A stretch of DNA of 64,000 nt from Bifidobacterium coryneforme (GTDB lineage Bacteria; Actinomycetota; Actinomycetes; Actinomycetales; Bifidobacteriaceae), in contig NZ_CP007287.1 in assembly GCF_000737865.1 (NCBI RefSeq), positions 681,660-745,659 of the forward strand, read 5' to 3'. A model generated the notes under the pieces. The model made no database searches, was not told the origin of the DNA, and was given only the letters and a program-made list of their open reading frames with translations. The translations under genes were made by a program, and so were the position numbers. Below are positions 36,428 to 46,853 of the stretch, in pieces. How positions within the stretch are numbered: position 1 is the stretch's first letter; every line of letters begins with the position of its first letter.

Positions 36428-39046
36428 TCAGGCCACGTAGGCAATGGGTGCGGCCAGTTCCTGACCGGAGGCATCCCTGCGCATATCCACTTCGGGGAGT
36501 TCTACGGGGGTGCCAGCGGCCGTGGAGGCTCGAAGCGGCCAGGAACCCACAAATGCCGTCAGGAGGGTGTCCTGCCCCTTCAGGAAGCGTTGGGAACGCA
36601 CTCCGCCGGTGCCTCGTCCCTTGATGGGGTACATCTCCAGGGGTGTCACTTTGGCGGCACCGTTCTCGGTCCCCGGCAGGGCCTCGGAATCACCGGCCAC
36701 GGTCAGGACCACGGCACCGGACTGGGAGGTCAGGCCGGTATCCGTCTCCTCGTAGGTCCAGGCCAGTCCACCGACCGGTACTACGGCGAATGTGGTGACC
36801 CGACATCCCTCGTTCAGCCTGATTCCCGCCATGCCTCCGGCGTTACGTCCCTGTGGGCGGACCTTCTCGGCTGGGAAGGTGAGGAGGCTGGCATCGGAAG
36901 CGATGAAGACCAGTCGGTCCTTGTCTGCGCAAGGAGAGGCGAAGACCACCTCGTCGCCATCCTTCAGATCAATGATGGGCCAGGAGTCCATGGTTGTCGG
37001 CGCCTCACGGTTCCACCGCTTCACGATGCCGTTCCTGGTTCCGATGGCCAGGGGAGTAGTGTCCTTGAGGTCGACGACCGTTATGGCCTCCTCCCCGGGT
37101 AGGGGGTCGGTACTCTGGGTCCCGTTCAGGAGCTCGCTCCCGTGGACACCCCCTGTCAGGCTGAGACTGGCTGTGGCCGGTATCAGGGGGAGGTCTGCCA
37201 CCTGGGCCGTGACCAGACGGCCGGCGGAGGTGATCAGTCCGTAGGAGGAAAGGGTCGTGGTGGGGAAGATGGAGAGTATCTGATCATCGGCCGCCCGTCC
37301 GTCCGCGTTGCTCCTGCCCTTCCAGACATCCAGGGCACCAGCCGTGCTCCGGGCCAGAAGACCGGTCGCGCTCATCATGACGGTACAGGGCTGGTCCTCA
37401 AGCTGGAGGTCGGCACCTGCTCCGGTACCACTCTTGCCGGGTTCTCCTGCCGCAGCAAGGGCCCTGGTGGCCTTGGCCAGTCTCTGGGCGCTCTCCTCAT
37501 CCTCCTGGGCGGTGACCGGGGCCAACTCGCCCGAAGGCTCCTGGTCCAGGATCACGGTCCGCCGGGGGCTGCCCCACTCCTCAACGGCCTTGTCCATCTC
37601 ATCAATCACCACCCTGTCCAGGGCGGCGCTTGATGAGAGGATGCCTTCCAGTTCATCCAGCTGGCGGCGCAGGTCGTCCCTCTCGCTTTCCAGCTCAATC
37701 CGGCTCATCCTGGTCAGGCGGCGCAGACGAAGGTCGAGGATGTACTGGGCCTGGATCTGATCCAGGTCGAATACCGCCATGAGCCGGTTTTTGGCTTCAT
37801 CGGCGTTTTCTGAGGTGCGGATGACCTGGATGACCTCGTCGATGTCGACCAGAGCCAGGAGCATGCCCTCGACCAGGTGGAGGCGTTCCTTGGCCTTGGT
37901 CTTGCGGAATTCGCTGCGCCGTCTGATTACCGTACGTCGATGTTCGATCCAGACCTCAAGAAGCTCCTTGAGCCCCATGGTGTGGGGCCGCCCGTTCACC
38001 AGGGCCACGTTGTTGATGGTGAACGAATCCTCAAGCGGTGTGTATTTGAAGAGCTTGCCCAGGACCTTGCCCGGGTCGAACCCTGTCTTGATCTCGATGA
38101 CGATACGGGTGCCGTTGTGGCGGTCGGTCAGATCGATGGCGCTGGAAATCCCCTCCAGCTTGTGGTTCTTGACCCCTTCGCCGATCCGTTCCAGGACACG
38201 TTCAGGGCCGACCATGAAGGGGAGTTCCGTGACGACGATGGCCTTCTTCCGGGCGGTGACGTTTTCAACGTGGGTCACCGATCGGGTCACGAAGGCGCCG
38301 CGGCCCTTGGCATAGGCCTGGCGAATCCCGTCGCGTCCTACTATGACACCCCCGCCGGGAAGGTCGGGACCGGGGACATAACGCATCAGATCATCAAGGC
38401 CGGCGTCTGGGTGACCCATCAGGTACTTGGCGGCCGCCACGACCTCGCCCAGGTTGTGGGTGACCATATTGGTGGCCATGCCCACGGCTATGCCGGAGGC
38501 CCCGTTGACCAGGAGGTTGGGTATGGCCGAGGGGAGGACAACCGGTTCCTTCAGCTTGTTGTCGTAGTTGGGGCTGAAGTCGACGGTGTCCTGGTCAATG
38601 TCGGCGTTCATGCCCAGTGCGGCCGGGGCCAGGCGTGCTTCGGTGTATCGGGAGGCGGCCGGACCATCATCCAGCGATCCGAAGTTGCCATGACCATCAA
38701 CCAGGGGCAGACGCATGGCGAAGGGCTGGGCCAGACGGACCATGGCCTCGTAGATGGAGGAGTCGCCATGGGGGTGGAGCTTGCCCATGACCTCGCCCAC
38801 GGCACGGGCGGACTTCATGTAGGGCCGGTCAGGGGTCAGGTTCATCTGCCCCATTTGATAGATGATCCTGCGCTGCACCGGCTTGAGGCCGTCGCGGGCG
38901 TCGGGGAGGGCCCTGGCGTAGATGACGGAGTAGGCATACTCCAGGAAGGACTTGCTCATCTCCTCGTTCAGAGGGGTCTCGACTATGTTTTCCTTGACCT
39001 CCCGGGGGTCGTACCCGGCAGCCTTGCTCCTGCGTTGCCTTGCCAT
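36428..39046 (-). CDS. parC: Type IIA topoisomerase subunit A (ParC/GyrA-like)
   Basis: An 872-residue DNA-cleaving subunit. The [13 protein letters not shown] and [19 protein letters not shown] segments form the winged-helix region, and the active-site Tyr is in [11 protein letters not shown]. The C-terminal third is a beta-pinwheel made of repeats containing GxVKRW-like or RPQGRNAGG motifs. No clear GyrA box (QRRGGRG) is visible; instead [12 protein letters not shown] occupies a related spot, which fits ParC better than GyrA. The ATG has AGGAGA about nine bases upstream; a 204-codon upstream extension in frame overlaps the next gene and was rejected. It converges on parE. Confidence 0.88.
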   Translation of the reverse strand: MARQRRSKAAGYDPREVKENIVETPLNEEMSKSFLEYAYSVIYARALPDARDGLKPVQRRIIYQMGQMNLTPDRPYMKSARAVGEVMGKLHPHGDSSIYEAMVRLAQPFAMRLPLVDGHGNFGSLDDGPAASRYTEARLAPAALGMNADIDQDTVDFSPNYDNKLKEPVVLPSAIPNLLVNGASGIAVGMATNMVTHNLGEVVAAAKYLMGHPDAGLDDLMRYVPGPDLPGGGVIVGRDGIRQAYAKGRGAFVTRSVTHVENVTARKKAIVVTELPFMVGPERVLERIGEGVKNHKLEGISSAIDLTDRHNGTRIVIEIKTGFDPGKVLGKLFKYTPLEDSFTINNVALVNGRPHTMGLKELLEVWIEHRRTVIRRRSEFRKTKAKERLHLVEGMLLALVDIDEVIQVIRTSENADEAKNRLMAVFDLDQIQAQYILDLRLRRLTRMSRIELESERDDLRRQLDELEGILSSSAALDRVVIDEMDKAVEEWGSPRRTVILDQEPSGELAPVTAQEDEESAQRLAKATRALAAAGEPGKSGTGAGADLQLEDQPCTVMMSATGLLARSTAGALDVWKGRSNADGRAADDQILSIFPTTTLSSYGLITSAGRLVTAQVADLPLIPATASLSLTGGVHGSELLNGTQSTDPLPGEEAITVVDLKDTTPLAIGTRNGIVKRWNREAPTTMDSWPIIDLKDGDEVVFASPCADKDRLVFIASDASLLTFPAEKVRPQGRNAGGMAGIRLNEGCRVTTFAVVPVGGLAWTYEETDTGLTSQSGAVVLTVAGDSEALPGTENGAAKVTPLEMYPIKGRGTGGVRSQRFLKGQDTLLTAFVGSWPLRASTAAGTPVELPEVDMRRDASGQELAAPIAYVA

Positions 39047-39157
39047 GCTGTCTGCTCTCCTGCTTCCTGACGTTCCGCCCCATGATAACCGGATGGTCCG
39101 CCAAAACAGGTTCCGACGGATCGAGCGGCGCTCTGAATATCGGCAAAGCGTGGTTGA

Positions 39158-40390
39158 ATGAGGCTCATGGGCCTGGACGTACCGGAGATGAAGGAACTGC
39201 TGCACCCCACCATGCCGTTGCAATATGGGGACCAGGACGATACAGGGAAAGTCGGCGGGGCCCGGCATCTCTCTTCTGTTCTGCCTGCGGTGAGCTCGGC
39301 CATAGGGCATCCCATTGCGACTCCCGTCCATCCTTCGCCGGAGGGTGTCCAGGCGGCGCTCAATCTGCCGGATGCTGACTCTGCCGTGGTGGTGCTGGTG
39401 GATGGACTGGGCTTTTGGAACCTGGCCACCCGGGCTGGGCATGTGCCTTATCTGCGCTCGCTTTTGAATGAACCCCTGAACCAGCGCCCCTTGACCACCT
39501 GCCTGCCCTCGACCACGGTTGCCGCCATGGGCGTCTTCGGCACGGGTACCTGCCCGGGGCTGACCGGAATGACGGGTTACACCCAGCTCAATCCTGAGAA
39601 CGGTCTGATCAGTCAGATGATTCAGTTCCGGGATGCCCTCGACCCACTCGACCTGCAACGGCAGCCGACGGTGTTCGAGCAGCTGGTGGCCCAGGATGTC
39701 AGGGTGACCTCCTGCGGTCTTCCCCGATTCCGTGATTCCGCCTTGACCAGGGCGGCATTACGGGGGAGTGTTTACCAATCGGCAAACCACTCCCATCAGC
39801 GTGTTCTGGATACGGCCAAGGCCGCTCGCGAACCAGGTCTGACCTACCTCTACATTCGTGACGTTGACAAGGTTGGGCATCATCACGGCTGGGACACGCC
39901 GGAGTGGATCGCGGCCTTGGAGAGCGCTGATGCCCTTCTGGCCCTCCTGCATCGAAGTCTGCCCAAAGGCACCCTGATCGTGATCGTGGCAGACCACGGC
40001 ATGGTCGCGGCCGACCCTGCCCAGCGAATCGACATCGCCTGTGAACCGGTGCTGAACGAGGGGGTGGAGCTGGTCGGCGGGGAGCCCAGAGCCGTCATGC
40101 TGTATGCCCGGAAAGACGTGGCCCCGGAAGCCATAGCAGAGCGATGGAGGACCAGACTTGGCGACCTGGCCACGGTCATGACCAGAGAGGAGGCCATTGG
40201 TGCCGGACTCTTCGGGGAGGTCGATAATCGGGTCAGGCCGATGATCGGTGACCTCCTGGTTCTGGCCCATGACCGCGTGACCCTGGTGGATTCAAGGATC
40301 CAAATCGATGCAGCAACGCGCTTGCCGGGTGTGCATGGATCTTCGACGGTTCTGGAGACCCGGATTCCCTGCCTGATCGATCTGGTCTGA
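39158..40390 (+). CDS. Alkaline phosphatase family protein (nucleotide pyrophosphatase/phosphodiesterase type)
   Basis: A 410-residue hydrolase of the type I phosphodiesterase/nucleotide pyrophosphatase group. Metal and nucleophile motifs are visible: [13 protein letters not shown] with the first Asp, [11 protein letters not shown] with the Thr nucleophile, [14 protein letters not shown] with Asp/His ligands and [12 protein letters not shown]. There is no signal peptide or membrane segment, so it appears cytoplasmic. The start ATG 39158 has no good ribosome-binding site; ATG 39167 is possible. It is divergent from parC. The substrate is not evident. Confidence 0.88.
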   Translation: MRLMGLDVPEMKELLHPTMPLQYGDQDDTGKVGGARHLSSVLPAVSSAIGHPIATPVHPSPEGVQAALNLPDADSAVVVLVDGLGFWNLATRAGHVPYLRSLLNEPLNQRPLTTCLPSTTVAAMGVFGTGTCPGLTGMTGYTQLNPENGLISQMIQFRDALDPLDLQRQPTVFEQLVAQDVRVTSCGLPRFRDSALTRAALRGSVYQSANHSHQRVLDTAKAAREPGLTYLYIRDVDKVGHHHGWDTPEWIAALESADALLALLHRSLPKGTLIVIVADHGMVAADPAQRIDIACEPVLNEGVELVGGEPRAVMLYARKDVAPEAIAERWRTRLGDLATVMTREEAIGAGLFGEVDNRVRPMIGDLLVLAHDRVTLVDSRIQIDAATRLPGVHGSSTVLETRIPCLIDLV

Positions 40391-40400
40391 CACTCCGGGT

Positions 40401-40442
40401 CTCCAGCCCGCCCGGATCATTGCCCTGGGGGCTGGAGTTCTT
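40401..40442 (+). terminator. Terminator after the phosphatase-like gene
   Basis: CTCCAGCCC (40401-40409) and GGGCTGGAG (40429-40437) form a perfect stem with a 19-nt loop, followed by TTCTTCCC. Confidence 0.6.
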
Positions 40443-40453
40443 CCCAGCCGGAA

Positions 40454-41728
40454 TCAGTCGCCGAAGAGAATCTCATCCCAGCTGGGTACGGCCGAACGTC
40501 CCGAGTGCTTGCGCTGACTCACCCTTGCCTGCTGGTTCGGCTGTGCTTCCGGCTCCCTGGATACCTGGTGCATCTGGTTTTGCCGGGGAAGGACCTGGGT
40601 CTCTTCCGTCTGCTGTGGTGTGTCGGCTTCGGCGAATTGAGGTGCGACTGGTTCCTGGGTCGGCATAATCCTTGTGGCCGCATCATCATCCATCGGCTCC
40701 TGGAGAGGGACGGACGCTGCGGGTTGGCCTAACGAGTGTTTGGTTTCGTCGTCCAGCCCCTGGGGGGTGTTCTCAAGCCGTGGGGTCTCTCGTGGTTTGG
40801 CCTTCTCCTTGGAGGGTTTCCCGTAAAGCCAGGCGGTGAGGGCGGAGTGTCGGTCATCGTTGCCGGACGCGGACTTACTTTCGTGCGTCTCGGTCGGCAG
40901 AGGCCCATTGTCGATCGCTTCAGCGGCAGTCATTGGAGTGCTGGTAACGGGGTTATCGACCGGAATCGGGTTCTCGATCGGAGCGGTGTTTTGAATCGGG
41001 AGGGCTTGTTCCGTTCCGAAGGAATCCTGCAGAGGCCCCGTCATCTCAGGCTGAGGCTGAATCGGCTCGGTCTCCGGAACCTGTTCGGGGTCTGCCTGCT
41101 GTGTTTGCGTCGGTGAGGACATGTTGCCGAGGAGGTCGGTAAGGCTGGACTGGTCAAGCAGGGTCCGTGCGGCATCGTTGAGGCAGGTGACCGTGTTGTC
41201 GCGCATGTTCCAGGACCACTGGGCGTTGATGATCAGCTTGTCGAGCTGGATGACCCCGCTTATCATCCAGGGTTCGTACCCCCGGCGTGTGGCCTCCCAG
41301 GTCAGGTCCTTCATGCTTGCGTCTGCCTGCCTGAGCACCTTGGCGATCAGGTCCTGATTGGTGTGTCCGGCGGAACCCTTGGGGGCCTGCATGGTCAGGA
41401 ACTGTTCTATGGCGTATTTCTTCTCTGTTTCGACAGGGGCCGCGAAACGCCGAACGATGGCTTCGTTCACAGCGAATTGCTGGGCTACGTTCGCGGGGCG
41501 GGCACCGGCCCTGACCGCAGCCTGAATAGAGGAGACCGGCAGGGGCGTGGATGCCTGAGGACGGGGTGCGCCTTCCTCCTCTTCCTTGACCTGCTTGGCC
41601 TCGAGAATGGCATGATCAAGCGCATCATCGACCGGCACGGCAAAGTGCCGATGGTCGCAGACAAAGACCAGCTCGCCCTTCTCACTTACGTGGTCAAAGC
41701 GGGCCATCCTGATCCCATTCTCAGACAT
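40454..41728 (-). CDS. sepH: Septation protein SepH (DUF3071)
   Basis: A 424-residue actinobacterial cell-division protein; in Streptomyces and Mycobacterium SepH stimulates FtsZ assembly. The conserved N-terminal DUF3071 domain (about 1-190) is clear, with FDHVSEKGELVFV, the helix-turn-helix-like RAGARPANVAQQFAVNEAIVRR (shown as GARPANVAQQF), a RFAAPVETEKKYA block and DLTWEATRRGYEPW. The remaining 230 residues are low-complexity, rich in Gln, Pro, Glu and Thr. The C-terminal SRKHSGRSAVPSWDEILFG ends in the short conserved PSWDEILFG peptide typical of the family. It is divergent from DUF4193 with a shared 150-bp promoter region. Confidence 0.88.
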   Translation of the reverse strand: MSENGIRMARFDHVSEKGELVFVCDHRHFAVPVDDALDHAILEAKQVKEEEEGAPRPQASTPLPVSSIQAAVRAGARPANVAQQFAVNEAIVRRFAAPVETEKKYAIEQFLTMQAPKGSAGHTNQDLIAKVLRQADASMKDLTWEATRRGYEPWMISGVIQLDKLIINAQWSWNMRDNTVTCLNDAARTLLDQSSLTDLLGNMSSPTQTQQADPEQVPETEPIQPQPEMTGPLQDSFGTEQALPIQNTAPIENPIPVDNPVTSTPMTAAEAIDNGPLPTETHESKSASGNDDRHSALTAWLYGKPSKEKAKPRETPRLENTPQGLDDETKHSLGQPAASVPLQEPMDDDAATRIMPTQEPVAPQFAEADTPQQTEETQVLPRQNQMHQVSREPEAQPNQQARVSQRKHSGRSAVPSWDEILFGD

Positions 41729-41880
41729 TCATGCCCCTATCTCTTCGATTGTCATGGTTTATTCCATTGTGCCCTATGGCTTGTATTTTACGTGCTTTTG
41801 AAATCGTGTATCCTATGCGCAGTACATGTCGTATACGCTTCATCGGTGAACAGGGCCGGATGAATAATGAAAGGGTAATG

Positions 41881-42174
41881 ATGGCACAGGATTACGATTC
41901 CCCCCGTGACAAGGACGAAGATGAGGAATCCCTGCAGGAACTCGGCAAGACCAGCCAGGACGCGGGGGCGGACCTGGATGATGACGAGAACGCCATTGCT
42001 GAGGACTACGAACTTCCTGGAGCGGACCTGAGCAACGAGGATTCATCGGTTACGGTCATTCCCATGCAGGGTGATGAGTTCATCTGCTCGAGCTGCTTCC
42101 TGGTCAAGCACCGTAGCCAGTTGGCCTACACCACTCCTGACGGGCAGCCTGTCTGCAAGGAGTGCGCCGCCTGA
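41881..42174 (+). CDS. DUF4193 zinc-ribbon protein
   Basis: A small 97-residue actinobacterial protein of unknown function. The first 65 residues are very acidic. The C-terminus has two CxxC pairs, FICSSCFLVKHRSQLA and VCKECAA, expected to bind one zinc ion. AAAGGG is five bases before ATG 41881; an adjacent ATG at 41878 is also possible. The stop overlaps the dut start (TGATG), so the two are translationally coupled. The sepH-DUF4193-dut-rel order is conserved in related actinobacteria. Confidence 0.85.
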   Translation: MAQDYDSPRDKDEDEESLQELGKTSQDAGADLDDDENAIAEDYELPGADLSNEDSSVTVIPMQGDEFICSSCFLVKHRSQLAYTTPDGQPVCKECAA

Positions 42175-42662
42175 TGGCCTGGGATGAGGCGTACAACGAA
42201 CCTGAAACCATTGAGGTCCTCATCAAGACCGTAGGTGGTCCTGACGGTGAGGGGACGGAGGAGTCCGTCCCCCTGGTCTACGCCTTGGAGGGTGATGCCG
42301 GGGCCGATCTGCGAACCCGCGAGGCTGTGGAGCTGGCACCATTCAGTCGCGCTCTGGTGCCGACCGGCATATCCCTGGCCCTCCCGGCCGGATACGTCGG
42401 CCTGGTCCATCCGCGTTCGGGCCTTGCCGTCAAGCAGGGTGTCACCGTTCTCAATGCACCGGGGACCATCGATGCCGGATACCGTGGTGAAATCAAGGTT
42501 CCGCTGATCAACCTGGACCCCGAGCATACGGTCCGCTTCCAACCGGGTGACAGGATTGCCCAGCTGGTCATCCAGCGCTATGTGCAGGCCCGGTTCGTGC
42601 CGGCGACTCGTCTGCCGGGTTCGGCCCGCTCCACGCAGGGATTCGGCTCCACAGGAGTCTGA
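42174..42662 (+). CDS. dut: Deoxyuridine 5'-triphosphate nucleotidohydrolase
   Basis: A 162-residue trimeric dUTPase that hydrolyses dUTP to dUMP. All five motifs can be seen: AGADLRT, PRSGLAVKQGV, APGTIDAGYRGEI, GDRIAQLVIQ and the C-terminal STQGFGSTG that closes the active site. The ATG overlaps the DUF4193 stop; AAGGAG lies 11 bases upstream within DUF4193. rel follows 80 bp later. Confidence 0.94.
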   Translation: MAWDEAYNEPETIEVLIKTVGGPDGEGTEESVPLVYALEGDAGADLRTREAVELAPFSRALVPTGISLALPAGYVGLVHPRSGLAVKQGVTVLNAPGTIDAGYRGEIKVPLINLDPEHTVRFQPGDRIAQLVIQRYVQARFVPATRLPGSARSTQGFGSTGV

Positions 42663-42741
42663 CCCGGGGACTGTAGACACGGTTGGGGCCGGCACGCCTG
42701 AAGCGTGTAGGATTGGTGCATTATCGGACATTGGAGGTTTG

Positions 42742-45105
42742 ATGGTCGCTATGGAAGGCAGCGTCTGCGGCAATGACGTGAGCGGCAAGGGGCCGTCTGA
42801 GCTGTCTTCCCGCGCCTTGGGGTGCGAGGTGAGCGACAATCCTCTCAATCCGCTGGCCCCCATCAGATGGATATGCCGGGCCCACCATCCCGACGAAGAC
42901 CTCTCCATGCTCCAGAAGGCCTATGACCGTGCGGTCAGGCAACATGCCGACCAGAGGCGCAAATCGGGGGAGCCATACATCATCCACCCCCTTGCCGTGG
43001 CACAGATCCTGGCCGACCTGGGCATGGGGCCGACCGTGGTATCGGCGGGTCTCCTGCACGACACGGTCGAAGACACCGACTACACCCTTGACGAGTGCAG
43101 GGAGGAGTTCGGTGATACGGTGGCCGGTCTGGTCGATGGGGTCACCAAGATATCCAAGATGGACTACGGTGATTCGGCCCAGGCCGAGACCATCCGCAAG
43201 ATGATCGTGGCCATGAGTCGGGATGTTCGGGTCCTGGTGGTCAAGCTGGCCGACAGGGTCCACAACGCCCGTACCTGGCGGTACGTAAAACCCTCATCGG
43301 CCCAACGTAAGGCCCGTGAGACCCTGGATGTTTACGCCCCTCTGGCAAATCGGCTGGGTATGAACGCCATCAAGACCGAGTTGGAGGAGCTCAGCTTCAA
43401 GACCCTCTACCCGAAGATCTACGACGAAATCGTGGTCCTCGTTTCCAGGCGGGCGGGGCAGCGTGAGGTCTATCTGCGGCAGATACTGGACGAAATCCAT
43501 GAGGATCTGGACTCCCAGGGCATCGAAGCACAGGTGACCGGCCGCCCCAAGGATTACTTCAGCATCTACCAGAAGATGATTGTGCGGGGACATGACTTCG
43601 CGAACATCTATGACCTGGTCGGTGTCAGGATCATCGTCGATTCCATCCGAGACTGCTATGCGGCACTGGGCGCGGTCCATGCCCGTTGGTCGCCGGTTCC
43701 TGGCCGGTTCAAGGACTACATAGCCATGCCCAAGACCAACATGTACCAGTCCCTCCACACCACGGTGGTTGGCCCCGGGGGCAAGCCGGTCGAGATCCAG
43801 ATACGGACCTGGGAGATGCATCGCAGGGCCGAGTTCGGCATCGCCGCCCACTGGAAGTACAAGGCGAACGGGACAGCCGGCAGGCAACTCTCCCAACCCG
43901 ACCAGTCGGATGTCAAGCGCGAAAAGGAAGAAGTCAGTGAGCTGTCACAGGAGGACAACCTCAAGTGGATTCAGCAACTGGCGGACTGGACCAGCGAGAC
44001 TCCCGATTCGGATGAGTTCCTGGGATCACTCAAGGACGATCTGGGATCTTCGGAGGTATACGTCTTCACCCCCAAGGGGAAGATAATCTCCCTGCCTGCG
44101 GATTCGACCCCTGTCGACTTCGCCTATTCGGTCCATACCGAGGTCGGGCACCGGACCATGGGGGCCAGGGTCAACGGGCGCCTGGTACCTCTCGACACCA
44201 AGCTCCAGAACGGCGACACGGTCGAGATTCTGACCAGCAAGTCCGATACCAACGGGCCATCCAGGGATTGGCTCAGTTTCGCCAAGAGTCCCAGGGCACG
44301 CAGCAAGATTCGTCAGTGGTTCAGCAAGGAACGTCGATCCGAGACCATTGAAGAGGGCAAGGACGACCTGATCAGGGCCATGCGCAAGCGCAATCTGCCT
44401 GTCAACACCCTCCTGACTCCGGAGGCCATGGTCGGGGCGGCAGACGAGCTGAACTTCCCGAACGAAGAAGCCGTCTATGCCGCCATCGGTGACGGGCAGA
44501 TATCCACGCAAAACGTCATTTCACGACTGGTCCAGGATGCCGGCAGGTCCAACCTGGAAGACGAGGTGGAGCAGGAGGCCATCCCCCTGGGCCAGGTGAC
44601 CAAGACCACCCACACGGAGTCCTCCCAAGGCATTTCCGTCAAGGGCGTGGACGATGTCTGGGTGAAGCTGGCCCGTTGCTGCACCCCGGTACCCGGGGAC
44701 AGGATTGTCGGATTCATCACCAAGAACCAGGGCGTTTCTGTTCACCGGGCCGACTGTCAGAATCTTCTGGACCTGAAGAGCAAGCAACCCGAACGTATCA
44801 TCGAGGTGGCCTGGACCAGCAAGCAGGGAACCTTCATGGTCCAGATTCAGGTCGAGGCCCTTGATCGGCCGCATCTGCTCTCTGACATCACACAGGTCCT
44901 CTCGGACCATGGCGTCAACATCCTGTCCGGCAGCCAGTCAACCGGTCGCGACCGGGTGGCCATCAGTCAGTTTGTATTCGAGATGGGCGACCCGCAGCAT
45001 CTCAATACCCTCCTGGCAGCCGTCCGCAGGATTGACGGGGTCTTTGACGCATACCGTCTGACGGGCGCCAAGGATTCGGGTACCCCGCATATGCGCAGTT
45101 TTTAG
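42742..45105 (+). CDS. rel: Bifunctional (p)ppGpp synthetase/hydrolase Rel
   Basis: A 787-residue stringent-response enzyme. The N-terminal HD hydrolase has HDTVEDTD (about 106), which is intact, so hydrolysis is expected. The synthetase domain follows, with YDLVGVRIIVDS and KDYIAMPKTNMYQSLHTTV. A TGS domain (VFTPKGKIISLPADSTPVDF), a zinc-finger-like CCTPVPGDRI and a C-terminal ACT domain complete the long RSH architecture. GGAGG is four bases before ATG 42742; an in-frame extension to 42547 overlaps dut and was rejected. A strong terminator follows. It is the partner of the small synthetase at 7026-7814. Confidence 0.95.
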   Translation: MVAMEGSVCGNDVSGKGPSELSSRALGCEVSDNPLNPLAPIRWICRAHHPDEDLSMLQKAYDRAVRQHADQRRKSGEPYIIHPLAVAQILADLGMGPTVVSAGLLHDTVEDTDYTLDECREEFGDTVAGLVDGVTKISKMDYGDSAQAETIRKMIVAMSRDVRVLVVKLADRVHNARTWRYVKPSSAQRKARETLDVYAPLANRLGMNAIKTELEELSFKTLYPKIYDEIVVLVSRRAGQREVYLRQILDEIHEDLDSQGIEAQVTGRPKDYFSIYQKMIVRGHDFANIYDLVGVRIIVDSIRDCYAALGAVHARWSPVPGRFKDYIAMPKTNMYQSLHTTVVGPGGKPVEIQIRTWEMHRRAEFGIAAHWKYKANGTAGRQLSQPDQSDVKREKEEVSELSQEDNLKWIQQLADWTSETPDSDEFLGSLKDDLGSSEVYVFTPKGKIISLPADSTPVDFAYSVHTEVGHRTMGARVNGRLVPLDTKLQNGDTVEILTSKSDTNGPSRDWLSFAKSPRARSKIRQWFSKERRSETIEEGKDDLIRAMRKRNLPVNTLLTPEAMVGAADELNFPNEEAVYAAIGDGQISTQNVISRLVQDAGRSNLEDEVEQEAIPLGQVTKTTHTESSQGISVKGVDDVWVKLARCCTPVPGDRIVGFITKNQGVSVHRADCQNLLDLKSKQPERIIEVAWTSKQGTFMVQIQVEALDRPHLLSDITQVLSDHGVNILSGSQSTGRDRVAISQFVFEMGDPQHLNTLLAAVRRIDGVFDAYRLTGAKDSGTPHMRSF

Positions 45106-45122
45106 AACAGGACATAAGTGAA

Positions 45123-45160
45123 GGGGGCCCGCACCTTACTACCGGTGCGGACCCCCTTTT
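45123..45160 (+). terminator. rel terminator
   Basis: GGGGG-CCCGCACC and GGTGCGG-ACCCCC pair with one internal mismatch and an eight-base loop; TTTT follows. It lies between convergent genes. Confidence 0.88.
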
Positions 45161-45194
45161 AGGTTTGCCCTGAATCACGGGCGAGGAGAGCCGA

Positions 45195-46769
45195 TTACTT
45201 GACTGCGCTCAGCCACTGTTCCTTGGTGGCCTTCTCGGTCTCCAATTGACGCTTCTTATCCGGGTCGGTCTCGGCGGCGATCTGCTGGTTGAGCTCTTCC
45301 AGCTGGGCCCTGAGCTGCCCCTCGAAACTGGACACGCGTGCATCGGTTTCGGGGTCGGACTGGTTCCAAGCGGCATCTTCCACGGACTTGATCTCCCTGT
45401 CCACCGCATCCATCCGGCCCTCGATGCGTCGGACGTCATCGCGGGGGACATATCCGATCTGGTCCCATTCCTCCTGGATGGAGGCCAGGGCCTGGCGGGC
45501 CTGCTTGGCTGCCTTGACATCCTTGACGGGCAGCAGGGCCTCCGCCTTGGTCAGAAGGGCTTCCTTTTTGGACAGGTTGTCCTTTTCATCGACGGAGGTC
45601 TTGTCGCGGTCGGCCTGCCTGGCGTTGAAGAAGACGTCGGCGGCCTGTCGGAAGCGGGCCCAGAGCTGGTCGTCATCCTGACGGCCTGCGCGCCCAGCCT
45701 GCTTCCACCGGTCCATGAGCTCATTGAACTCATGGGAGGTGGCGCCCCAATCGGTCGAATCCTTGATCTTATCGGCCTGGGCGATGATCTCTTCCTTGAT
45801 GCGCTTGGCGTCGGAACGCTGGGCATCACGCTGCTGGGCCCACTTACGGCGTGCCTGATTGAATGTGGTCCGGGCTGAGGAGAAACGCTTCCAGAGGACA
45901 TCCGCTTCGGCCTTATCGATGCGGATGGCGGTGCGCTGGTGGTTCTGCCACTGCTCGAAGAGGGAGCGGAATTTGTCGGCCGTGGAACGCCAGTTGGTCG
46001 ATTCATCCAGGGAATTGGCCAGTTCCTCGGCCTTCTGAACGATGACTGTGCGCTCTTCGATGGCCTTGGCCATGGCGGCCTTTCGGGCCTCGGCCAGTTC
46101 CTCCTTCTTCGCCTGGCCCTGCTTGGTCAGGTCGTCAAGACGGGACCGGAGGGAGGCGATGTCGCCGACGACCTCAGGCTCCTTGATTTCCTCACCCAGG
46201 CTCTTGACCGACTCGTCAATCTCGTGAGGCTTGATCTTGGTGGTCTTGAGCCGGGCTGCGAAGAGGTCAAGCTTCTCCCTGATGTCCAGGAAGCGGCGAG
46301 CATAGAGGTTCAGCGCCTCATCCTTGGTGGCGTTCGGGAACTGGCCTACCTGGCGTTCTGTTTCACCCTCTTTGACGAACACATTGCCTTCGTCGTCCAC
46401 CCGGCCGAAACTCTCGGCCTCTTTGATGTCCTTATCGGAGTATGTGGGTGTGCCGGGAGCGGGGGCCACCTGCGGGGTCTTCTTCGCAAAAGCAGCCGGT
46501 GTGGGGGCAGGACCTTCGGGTTTGCCCGGAGCAGGTACGGGCTTTCCGGCGGAGGCGGGTGCGGCTTCCGCAACAGGGGAAACCGGTGCTGCCGGTGCTT
46601 CGGGTGTTACCTCAGGCTCGGAGGGTGTCGGAGCTTCGGCTGTGGCAGTGGGCTCGGTGCCGACCTGGGGGGTGACGGCGGTTGCGTTGCCGCCCACCGC
46701 ATTGTCTGTGCGCTGCTCCCCCTCGGGCATCTGGGTGTTCTCGGGTGTGGTGGCAGTCTCGTCGGCCAT
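45195..46769 (-). CDS. DUF349 domain protein
   Basis: A 524-residue protein of unknown function. The first 140 residues are Ala/Pro/Glu/Thr-rich and probably disordered. The rest consists of several DUF349 repeats, helical units of about 70 residues recognisable by WKxxGR, LWxRFR and FxxR patterns, for example RWKQAGRAGRQDDDQLWARF. The C-terminus (about 450-524) is a predicted coiled coil. GGAG is eight bases before the ATG. DUF349 proteins occur widely in actinobacteria and gammaproteobacteria; binding to nucleic acids has been suggested only loosely. It is divergent from hisS. Confidence 0.82.
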   Translation of the reverse strand: MADETATTPENTQMPEGEQRTDNAVGGNATAVTPQVGTEPTATAEAPTPSEPEVTPEAPAAPVSPVAEAAPASAGKPVPAPGKPEGPAPTPAAFAKKTPQVAPAPGTPTYSDKDIKEAESFGRVDDEGNVFVKEGETERQVGQFPNATKDEALNLYARRFLDIREKLDLFAARLKTTKIKPHEIDESVKSLGEEIKEPEVVGDIASLRSRLDDLTKQGQAKKEELAEARKAAMAKAIEERTVIVQKAEELANSLDESTNWRSTADKFRSLFEQWQNHQRTAIRIDKAEADVLWKRFSSARTTFNQARRKWAQQRDAQRSDAKRIKEEIIAQADKIKDSTDWGATSHEFNELMDRWKQAGRAGRQDDDQLWARFRQAADVFFNARQADRDKTSVDEKDNLSKKEALLTKAEALLPVKDVKAAKQARQALASIQEEWDQIGYVPRDDVRRIEGRMDAVDREIKSVEDAAWNQSDPETDARVSSFEGQLRAQLEELNQQIAAETDPDKKRQLETEKATKEQWLSAVK

Positions 46770-46839
46770 GGCCAGCTCCTTTAAGCTTGTGTGTTGGAGA
46801 GATCGCAGAATACGACGGTGCGTTTTCCTTGATTTCTTC

Positions 46840-46845
46840 TATTAT
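46840..46845 (+). promoter_or_regulatory. -10 box for leaderless hisS
   Basis: TATTAT ends eight bases before the hisS ATG, and no Shine-Dalgarno is present. The -35 region is poor. Confidence 0.45.
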
Positions 46846-46853
46846 AGGTTCTT

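Noticed and set aside
36428-39658. In-frame 204-codon extension of parC
   Set aside because: It runs antisense through the 5' part of the phosphatase-like gene, lacks conservation with ParC/GyrA, and a ribosome-binding site precedes ATG 39046.
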